Part shown: in pieces, positions 28,517-33,557 of the stretch | Numbering within the stretch: the stretch's first letter is position 1 | Layout of the letters: every line of letters starts with the position of its first letter | Source of the DNA: Paenibacillus naphthalenovorans | Lineage (GTDB): Bacteria; Bacillota; Bacilli; Paenibacillales; NBRC-103111 | Length of the DNA stretch: 33,557 nucleotides | Assembly: GCF_900099895.1 (NCBI RefSeq) | Contig: NZ_FNDY01000043.1 | Span: 1-33,557 of the forward strand | Reading direction: 5' to 3' | The notes under the pieces: generated by a model | Database searches by the model: none | Told to the model about the DNA's origin: nothing | The model's input: only the letters and a program-made list of their open reading frames with translations | Translations under genes and position numbers: made by a program

Positions 28517-29069
28517 TGTGGTTCAGCTCGTATTGCCCCACGTATGCTTGAAACTCTGTTATCAACCCCTTGTGCTGAATAAACGATAGAAGAATGTTCT
28601 GATTCAACTGCGCCGCATCGATAACCACTTCCTGGGTTTGTTTATGTTCCTCCTCAACCTTCCACTGCATTCGTAATCCCTCCCGTTGCCGGGATTCATG
28701 GTATTCAAGAACTCCCTCGTTCACGATATCCAAGTTTGCAAATGGAATCAGGTCTCGTATAAACCTGCATTTCTGATCAAGGTAAGCCCCATTAAAATCA
28801 ACCCTATCAATTTCCGCCAGTTCATAAACCGCCTTGCAGAGCTCATATACTTGCCAAACGTTTTCCGGCTGATCGTGGCACATTAAACGACGATAACCGA
28901 TCTGCATCAAAGCACGTTCCCGGGCGCCCTTCTCCCCTTCTCGGAGGGATTTGAACCAAGCGTCGATTGCTTTCAAACTTGGTAACGGCTGGCTCCGTTT
29001 TAAAAGATCAATGGACTCAACTGGTTTTATCAATTCACATTGACTATCCTCATGAAACTGTGCGATCAT
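28500..29069 (-). CDS. Unknown early phage protein
   Basis: A 189-residue protein, largely helical: SLKAIDAWFKSLREGEKGARERALMQIGYRRLM, VWQVYELCKAVYELAEIDR, FIRDLIPFANLDIVNEGVLEYHESRQREGL, and NQNILLSFIQHKG. The ribosome binding site AGGAGAGGGG is good. I cannot assign a family. Its place between the helicase cluster and the late regulator suggests a replication- or regulation-related early protein. Confidence 0.68.
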   Translation of the reverse strand: MIAQFHEDSQCELIKPVESIDLLKRSQPLPSLKAIDAWFKSLREGEKGARERALMQIGYRRLMCHDQPENVWQVYELCKAVYELAEIDRVDFNGAYLDQKCRFIRDLIPFANLDIVNEGVLEYHESRQREGLRMQWKVEEEHKQTQEVVIDAAQLNQNILLSFIQHKGLITEFQAYVGQYELNHNGQTI

Positions 29070-29091
29070 CGTTTATTTCCCCTCTCCTGAT

Positions 29092-29445
29092 TTAGAAATC
29101 CCATTCCCTTGCTTTATATTCACATCTGAGAGCTTCGAGGATGGAATTGTATGTTTCCGTCTTTACTCTCTCGTATTCGGTCAAATTATTATGCTCAAGT
29201 AGTTCTACGGCTTTCTTCTGGCTCTCGAAAATACGGTCATATTCTTGTTCAGATCCCACATATCGAACAGGCACTTTTCCGTTCATGATCAGGTAAGCGA
29301 AATCGTCATCGGATAAGTCATCTACGAGCCGATCGATATTCTCGATGATGAATTCCTCATAAGCGTTTGACATCCCGCCACCTTTTACAGCAATCCGGCA
29401 CGCCTGCAGTACAACCGCCTTGTACTCTTCTCGCAGATCCCTCAA
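29092..29445 (-). CDS. Unknown small acidic early protein
   Basis: A protein of up to 117 residues, helical and acidic: NAYEEFIIENIDRLVDDLSDDDFAYLIMNGKV, then YDRIFESQKKAVELLEHNNLTEYERVKTET. The TTG at 29445 overlaps the helicase stop (TTGA) and lies eight bases after GAGGTG. An ATG 23 codons later with AAAGGTGGCGGG is an alternative start. The function is unknown. Confidence 0.62.
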   Translation of the reverse strand: MRDLREEYKAVVLQACRIAVKGGGMSNAYEEFIIENIDRLVDDLSDDDFAYLIMNGKVPVRYVGSEQEYDRIFESQKKAVELLEHNNLTEYERVKTETYNSILEALRCEYKAREWDF

Positions 29446-30743
29446 GGAAGCACCTCAGTGATATACATGCGCGGTTTGTTGAAGCTTAGCCAAATCGGTT
29501 TTTTCTTATCACCCCGGCGCGCCTTCTTGGATACCAGCTTATGAGTCGCTCGGAACGGCGCACTCGCCGTTTCCTCCTCGTCCAGTGGAATCAGGAAGAA
29601 CATGCCGTCAGCTTCATTTGCCATGGCCCTAGCCCCTTGAAGCTTGCCTTCCTCGGTGAGTTGAGCGATAAGGATGCAAGCTGCATCCAGTTCTTGAGCC
29701 AACTTTTTACATTCCTTTGCGATGTCGCGCATGATCTGCCATTCTTGTTTGCCTTTGCTGTTTTCCAGTTCCATCCGACCAACATAGTCAATGACCAAAA
29801 GATCGAGCTTTCCATACCTAGTTTTGAATTGACGAGCGAGCCCCCTGCTTTTCTCTGGAGTCAGTACCGGCAATTCCGATATATACACGTGTGATTGGGT
29901 ATAACTCTCGAATGCTTGCCGGATCATCGTCCGATCCTCTGCCGTAAGTTCCTTGGCACCGGTGTAAATGTGCTCAAAATCTCTGTTTGACATTTGGGCA
30001 ACGAACCTAAACACAATTTCATCCGGATCCATTTCAGTGTTTTGGTAATAGGTCCGGTAATCCTGGTGGATGCTGGCGTGCCGAACGATGTTTTGGGCGA
30101 GCGTCGTTTTTCCTTCACCTGTTTCAGCTGCTACAATCAGCAGATCCCCACCTTTGAGTCCTTTCATGATCCGATCAATGCCTGGAAAGCCGTCTATGCT
30201 CGTTTCTCCATTTCGCGTAGTTTCACGTGAGAGCTTAATGCCGTGTGTCTTTTCATTGCTTTTAAAGCGCCGCTCAAACTCTTCTGCAGCTTTTCTCCCT
30301 GCTTCCTCCGGAGTAATGATCTCCTTGGCCCCTTCTTGGACATTAACGTGGAGGATTCGACTTTCGATGATGTCGGTGATTTCACTTAGGGTCCGTTCTG
30401 ACTGGCATATCTCGGCGATATCCCGTGCCGCTTTCCAGTACGATCGCCGTATGTACAAGTCGTGAAGTTTGTCCAGCCAGTGCTTGAAGGATGATTCAGT
30501 AACCGCAGCATTTTTTAGTGCCAGAAGCTTTTCATTGGGAAGCTGATTCCGCAGTTCCTTATAGACGATGGTGAACGTTGGGCGCCCCTTCTCCGACATA
30601 AGCCGGATCGAATCGAAAATAACGGCGTTGTCAGGATCGTCGTAATGAGCCGTCGTCATAACCGCTAAACCCTCATGAAGAATTTTGTCCGATAGCAGCA
30701 ATCCAGCGAGAGCATTCACTTCCGTTTCGTAATCTCTCAGCAT
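29442..30743 (-). CDS. DnaB-type replicative helicase
   Basis: A 433-residue hexameric helicase that unwinds phage DNA at the fork. The N-terminal DnaB domain begins DYETEVNALAGLLLSDKILHEGL. The RecA-like motor has Walker A IVAAETGEGKTTLAQNI (residues 203-219) with catalytic E237 in YYQNTEMDPDEI. Walker B is LDLLVIDYVGRM (about 313-324), and sensor-like residues lie in LDAACILIAQLTEEGKLQGARAMANEADGMFFL. The G39P-like gene just upstream is its probable loader. Confidence 0.93.
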   Translation of the reverse strand: MLRDYETEVNALAGLLLSDKILHEGLAVMTTAHYDDPDNAVIFDSIRLMSEKGRPTFTIVYKELRNQLPNEKLLALKNAAVTESSFKHWLDKLHDLYIRRSYWKAARDIAEICQSERTLSEITDIIESRILHVNVQEGAKEIITPEEAGRKAAEEFERRFKSNEKTHGIKLSRETTRNGETSIDGFPGIDRIMKGLKGGDLLIVAAETGEGKTTLAQNIVRHASIHQDYRTYYQNTEMDPDEIVFRFVAQMSNRDFEHIYTGAKELTAEDRTMIRQAFESYTQSHVYISELPVLTPEKSRGLARQFKTRYGKLDLLVIDYVGRMELENSKGKQEWQIMRDIAKECKKLAQELDAACILIAQLTEEGKLQGARAMANEADGMFFLIPLDEEETASAPFRATHKLVSKKARRGDKKKPIWLSFNKPRMYITEVLP

Positions 30744-31009
30744 GTCATTGGCCCCCTCATATCGTCCGGCGGATCAAGGGGAACGATTTTGTCAGGGTCG
30801 AATTCCGCTCGAGCTCGGCTGATGATGTCTGCCGGGGTAGGTACGAATCTGCTTTCTCGAAAGTGATCGAGCAGATATTTCTTAGCATCATTAAAGCTTA
30901 TTTCGCCAAGGATCTCCCGCCAACTATCGGCCGCACCTTTTGGCGGTTGATAAGACGGGACAAAGTGGTGTATGAGAAGCAGAAGCTTCCCTGCTTCCTC
31001 TTTGGTCAT
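30737..31009 (-). CDS. G39P-like helicase loader/inhibitor
   Basis: A 90-residue protein with EEAGKLLLLIHHFVPSYQP, SWREILGEISFNDAKKYLLDHFRESRFVPTPADIISRARAE. This fits the SPP1 G39P type: an N-terminal helical domain of about 65 residues and a flexible, charged tail that holds the helicase and hands it to the origin complex. Its position between the replisome organizer and the helicase gene matches SPP1 (38-39-40). It overlaps the helicase start. Confidence 0.78.
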   Translation of the reverse strand: MTKEEAGKLLLLIHHFVPSYQPPKGAADSWREILGEISFNDAKKYLLDHFRESRFVPTPADIISRARAEFDPDKIVPLDPPDDMRGPMTC

Positions 31010-31016
31010 AAAAGGT

Positions 31017-31928
31017 TTACTCCTCTCTAAGCGATGCTAAATATGCCTCTTCATCGAATTGTTTTCGGCCTACCTGTGAAACTGGCAACCGTAGGCTTTC
31101 GAGTTTACTCTCTGCCTCTTCCTCAGACGTATTTCGTAAGATTCCGAACGTGTATTCCTCTTTGAGCTTTTCATATTTCGGGTTACTCATATGCGTCCTC
31201 AGCGCATATTCGATTCGGTTATATGAAAATTTGCTGAGATATTCATAAATCTTCAAAACGACACTTTCCGAAATCTTATTGCTTTTACGTGTTCTGCTGA
31301 TGAATTCTAGATATTGATCGACAACAGCCAGCAAGTCTGAAGGATATCGGGTCCGGAAATTGAAAATTTCCGTGGATAAATCTTTTATTACTTTACTTTC
31401 CTTTACTTTACTTTCCTTTACTTTACTTTGTGGTGTTTCTGTATACGTAATGTTGCTTTTATCAGAGTTATTGAAAGCATTTACTTTGTTTCCGTCAGCA
31501 TTAAATATAATGATTGTGATTTTGTGTTTTCTGCTTAATTCCTCAACATCAACCAAAACGTAATTCTCGATCATGCAGATTTCCTTTCGACGTTTGGCAG
31601 CTTCGATATACCTTTTCTGAAATCCCTTCGAAGTAAGAATCTTATGATCGTCAAATAATTTTTGTTCAAAAAAACCCCAGTTAATGCATTCATTAATGAC
31701 ATCATTAATTGTATTAATGTCTACATTAACTCTACGAGCAAATACGTATTGTTCCTTTTCTCCCCAGTCGTAGAAGTAGCCGTTTTTATAAATTTCGGCC
31801 ATTAATCTTACAATGATCCCGAAACCTTGCATTCCAAATTTACCTATTGGAACGATAAGCTTATCATCTTGGTCAATATCTACATCTAGAGGAAAATATT
31901 CTAGACCTTCCTTTTGCGGCCGCGCCAA
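31017..31928 (-). CDS. Replisome organizer, DUF4373/Lin1244-type N-terminus
   Basis: A 303-residue replication initiator. Residues 8-115 match the DUF4373/Lin1244 winged-helix domain: EYFPLDVDIDQDDKLIVPIGKFG, VRLMAEIYKNGYFYDWGEKEQYVFA, WGFFEQKLFDDHKILTSKGFQKRYIEAAKRR. A charged repeat (KVKES) links to a C-terminal helical domain (LLAVVDQYLEFISRTRK to YTFGILRNTSEEEAESKL). Such proteins bind the phage origin, often inside their own gene, and recruit the loader and helicase encoded next. The start is TTG after GAGGTGGTGATC. Confidence 0.87.
   Translation of the reverse strand: MARPQKEGLEYFPLDVDIDQDDKLIVPIGKFGMQGFGIIVRLMAEIYKNGYFYDWGEKEQYVFARRVNVDINTINDVINECINWGFFEQKLFDDHKILTSKGFQKRYIEAAKRRKEICMIENYVLVDVEELSRKHKITIIIFNADGNKVNAFNNSDKSNITYTETPQSKVKESKVKESKVIKDLSTEIFNFRTRYPSDLLAVVDQYLEFISRTRKSNKISESVVLKIYEYLSKFSYNRIEYALRTHMSNPKYEKLKEEYTFGILRNTSEEEAESKLESLRLPVSQVGRKQFDEEAYLASLREE
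31389..31427 (-). repeat. 15-bp direct repeats inside the replisome organizer gene
   Basis: Repeats of a unit close to GTAAAGGAAAGTAAA encode KVKESKVKESKV. The strand bias is extreme (only A and G, plus T, on the coding strand). Direct repeats inside an initiator gene are the classic place for phage origin iterons, but Lys/Glu linkers can also arise by simple slippage. Confidence 0.7.
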
Positions 31929-31961
31929 AGATCACCACCTCACTCCCTCCAACCCATTTTC

Positions 31962-32345
31962 TCAATCCGGTTGTAATTCTTTCAAAAATCTATACCCGGC
32001 CAAAAAGCCTTCTATATACGCACCATCAGCCAAAAGCACAGATAACTCCCCGAGTTCAGACTCTAGGTTAAGAAGCAGATCTTCATTTTTTTTATTTCCC
32101 GATTCTCCGATCTGCTTCAGAAGCTTGTCCACTTTAGTTCTCTGTTTGACATATCTTTCCTCACACTCAACACCAAATCCGTCCGCGGCTTTCAAATGTT
32201 TGCGGGCCATTTCCTTTAGAACTTGGTTCATGCCTTCTTCGTAAAACTTTTCCGCTGCTTTATAATGATCAATCGGCACGTCGATTTTATGTTTATCCTG
32301 GACGGCGGACATTTTGTCATAAGAAATCACAGAAATTCTGCTCAC
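31962..32345 (-). CDS. Unknown helical early protein
   Basis: A 127-residue protein, helical throughout: PIDHYKAAEKFYEEGMNQVLKEMARKHLKAADGFGVECEERYV, then NKKNEDLLLNLESELGELSVLLADGAYIEGFLAGYRFLKEL. The start is GTG, overlapping the upstream stop (GTGA). Proteins of this shape occur in Bacillus phage early operons, with no known role. Confidence 0.62.
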   Translation of the reverse strand: MSRISVISYDKMSAVQDKHKIDVPIDHYKAAEKFYEEGMNQVLKEMARKHLKAADGFGVECEERYVKQRTKVDKLLKQIGESGNKKNEDLLLNLESELGELSVLLADGAYIEGFLAGYRFLKELQPD

Positions 32346-32641
32346 GATAAGTTTGCCTCCCCAAAAGCGGCATCCATCAGCTTTTCATAATCCCCGTACG
32401 CTATCGCAAGACAAAGTGCGCCAAAAAAAACATGAATTTCCTTTTCATCTACAGTAGGCGATAATACAGACGCCAACTCCTCTGGAGCCGAACGGAGATT
32501 CTCAGTCGTGTGCTTACGCCAGTCATAATTGAGATGCACATACCTACCGGTATAAGCTGTCATATAGTCCTCAGGGATATCGCCGAAAAATCTGCGTAAA
32601 ACGGTTAATAGTTCAACCTCTTCCTTGATAGTGGTTGTCAT
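32342..32641 (-). CDS. Unknown early protein
   Basis: A 99-residue acidic protein: VELLTVLRRFFGDIPEDYMTAYTGRYVHLNYDWRKHT and VDEKEIHVFFGALCLAIAYGDYEKLMDAAFGE. A GAGGAGGG ribosome binding site precedes the ATG. The antisense RNA starts about 60 bases upstream on the other strand, so its promoter overlaps the leader of this gene. No family is recognised. Confidence 0.62.
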   Translation of the reverse strand: MTTTIKEEVELLTVLRRFFGDIPEDYMTAYTGRYVHLNYDWRKHTTENLRSAPEELASVLSPTVDEKEIHVFFGALCLAIAYGDYEKLMDAAFGEANLS

Positions 32642-32669
32642 GATATTTTTCCCTCCTCAGGAGGCACTC

Positions 32670-32698
32670 TTGACTCCAAAACAATGCTAAGCTATAAT
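32670..32698 (+). promoter_or_regulatory. Near-consensus SigA promoter
   Basis: TTGACT (32670-32675), a 17-base spacer and a perfect TATAAT (32693-32698) on the plus strand. A start point near 32705 is expected. No protein gene follows on this strand, and a terminator lies about 110 bases on, so the product is a small RNA. Confidence 0.85.
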
Positions 32699-32704
32699 GG
32701 CATG

Positions 32705-32818
32705 CAAGAGCTTTGCCTCGTGATATTTATGAAATCCCCTCGGCCGTCCGCCAAGATCAGCGAGGAGGTTTCGGATAAACAGACTCTCTCAACACTAAAT
32801 TGAGGGAGTTTTTTATTT
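32705..32818 (+). ncRNA. Antisense small RNA of about 114 nt
   Basis: The unit is defined by a strong promoter and a strong terminator with nothing longer than a 24-codon frame lacking a ribosome binding site between them. It is transcribed against the early operon. Its 3-prime end overlaps the stop codon of the convergent 32-residue membrane peptide, and its body is antisense to the leader of the following gene (32641 downward). It could silence the early operon in the lysogen or act as a type I antitoxin, as in the convergent txpA/RatA and bsrG/SR4 pairs. Confidence 0.7.
32783..32818 (+). terminator. Terminator of the antisense RNA
   Basis: ACTCTCTCAA, a seven-base loop and TTGAGGGAGT pair with one wobble and are followed by TTTTTTATTT on the plus strand. 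On the minus strand no T run follows, so early-operon transcripts should pass. Confidence 0.9.
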
Positions 32819-32911
32819 GAACATTGCAACCAGAGAAACCAAAATGAACGCCATTGCCGGGCACCATATGTACATGAACAAGATAGTGCCAATCAGCTCC
32901 TTACGATTCAT
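32813..32911 (-). CDS. 32-residue single-span membrane peptide
   Basis: MNRKELIGTI, then a hydrophobic span (LFMYIWCPAMAFILVSLVAMF) and a final Lys. AAGGGGTGAG precedes the ATG, eight bases after the stop of the upstream gene, so it is tightly coupled to the early operon. Its stop codon lies in the T run of the convergent antisense RNA terminator. The size, single membrane span and antisense overlap suggest a type I toxin-like peptide, but a plain small phage membrane protein is equally possible. Confidence 0.6.
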   Translation of the reverse strand: MNRKELIGTILFMYIWCPAMAFILVSLVAMFK

Positions 32912-32918
32912 CTCAATC

Positions 32919-33551
32919 TCACCCCTTCAAACCTTGCATCAGGTTCATGACTTCCATGTCGTCTCGAATATAATGTTTATAGGTCCTTTCAATCCACTTG
33001 ATACCCTCGTCTTTGCTAAACCGTCTGATCTCCTGCTTGATCGCTGCAGCAGTCTTTCCGTATTTACGCATTGCCAGCAGTTTGTAGTAGCCATCCATAA
33101 ACTGGATCGCTTTAGGATTCTTTTCGTCAACCATTTCGACATACGTCCACTTAAGGAGCCCACGGGCAGTAATCAAAAGTTCCTCTTCCCCATCTTTTTC
33201 GTGAAAATCAACGCCTTGCTGGTATATCGGCTTACTTACGTTCTCTTTCTTTAACCGTCTCATCGTTACGCTTGGTGCATTCACCTGCGCTTCATACGAA
33301 ATAAAATGCACATTCCGTTCGTAATCCGCGTCCCAACCATCTTTCTCAAATGCCTCAAGCGTCATCCTTACCCCTGCCGCGGCCTCCTCGATAGTCATGG
33401 GTTCAGGGTAGGTGTTAAATTTCTCACCTGTGTACATGGTGACTACGTATTTAGAGTAAGGGTCGTCTTCCTTAATGGGAAAAACAAATATCTTACCTCC
33501 AAACTGCTGCCGAAAGTTTTCTGCTTTTTTCTCGATCTCAATTATGTTCAA
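32919..33551 (-). CDS. Unknown early protein, possibly running off the window
   Basis: At least 210 residues: FRQQFGGKIFVFPIKEDDPYSKYVV, EAAAGVRMTLEAFEKDGWDAD, ITARGLLKWTYVEMVDEKNPKAIQFMDGYYKLLAMRKYGKTAAAIKQEIRRFSKDEG. TTG at 33551 is the first start codon in view, but the frame stays open to the right edge and the true start may lie outside. A helical C-terminal domain with KYGKTAAAIKQEI may be a small helix-turn-helix. The family is not recognised. Confidence 0.6.
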   Translation of the reverse strand: MNIIEIEKKAENFRQQFGGKIFVFPIKEDDPYSKYVVTMYTGEKFNTYPEPMTIEEAAAGVRMTLEAFEKDGWDADYERNVHFISYEAQVNAPSVTMRRLKKENVSKPIYQQGVDFHEKDGEEELLITARGLLKWTYVEMVDEKNPKAIQFMDGYYKLLAMRKYGKTAAAIKQEIRRFSKDEGIKWIERTYKHYIRDDMEVMNLMQGLKG

Positions 33552-33557
33552 GTAAAT

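Noticed and set aside
32692..32892. Minus-strand 66-codon frame opposite the small RNA
   Set aside because: It overlaps out of frame with the better supported 32-residue gene and has no ribosome binding site.
1..33557. tRNA genes, CRISPR arrays, insertion sequences
   Set aside because: No cloverleaf with a T-loop signature, no regularly spaced identical repeats with unique spacers, and no transposase were seen on either strand.

Overview
This window is most of a temperate, contractile-tailed (myovirus-type) phage or prophage of a low-to-mid GC Firmicute. The morphogenesis genes follow the order of the Bacillus subtilis PBSX (xkd) and skin-element (yqb) modules. Codon use, ribosome binding sites (AAGGAGG type) and the RinA/ArpU, DUF4373 and G39P-like early genes point to a Paenibacillus- or Brevibacillus-like host; the genus is inference. 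Nearly every phage gene lies on the minus strand, so the phage reads from right to left.

Right part (33.5 to 27.4 kb), early region: small unknown genes, a Lin1244/DUF4373 replisome organizer, a G39P-like helicase loader/inhibitor, a DnaB-type helicase, further unknown genes and a RinA/ArpU-like late activator. On the plus strand at 32.7 kb a near-consensus SigA promoter and a strong terminator define an antisense RNA of about 114 nt. It converges on a 32-residue membrane-peptide gene. One unknown gene (27884-28516) carries a cluster of five palindromes, four of them centred on GACGTC.

Middle (27.4 to 25.3 kb), switch region: a strongly folded, ORF-less RNA with its own terminator that resembles HEARO (IsrB/IscB omega RNA), a 22-residue hydrophobic peptide with a masked Shine-Dalgarno sequence, a catalytic-domain-only tyrosine recombinase, a zinc-ribbon peptide, and three copies of a 17-bp repeat in front of the terminase genes.

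Left two thirds (25.3 to 1.6 kb), late region: terS, terL, portal, MuF-type minor head protein (fused to a JAB/MPN-like C-terminal domain), scaffold, major capsid, connectors, tail terminator, sheath, tube, tail chaperone with a canonical A_AAA_AAC -1 frameshift site, tape measure, baseplate (LysM, XkdQ, R, S, T and U-like), tail fibre with accessory proteins, holin and amidase. A plus-strand gene for a membrane protein with a His-rich 11-residue repeat interrupts the tail operon at 10.6-11.3 kb. Terminator hairpins lie inside the late operon.

Left end (0 to 1.4 kb), accessory cargo: past the lysis genes lie a plus-strand DUF4231/SLATT-type two-helix membrane protein, whose start is disrupted, and a TIR-like (ThsB-type) protein, with a small conserved phage gene between them on the minus strand. 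This resembles a phage-borne TIR plus SLATT conflict cassette. No full-length integrase, CI-like repressor, tRNA, CRISPR array or insertion sequence is visible, so the lysogeny module and attachment site probably lie outside the window.
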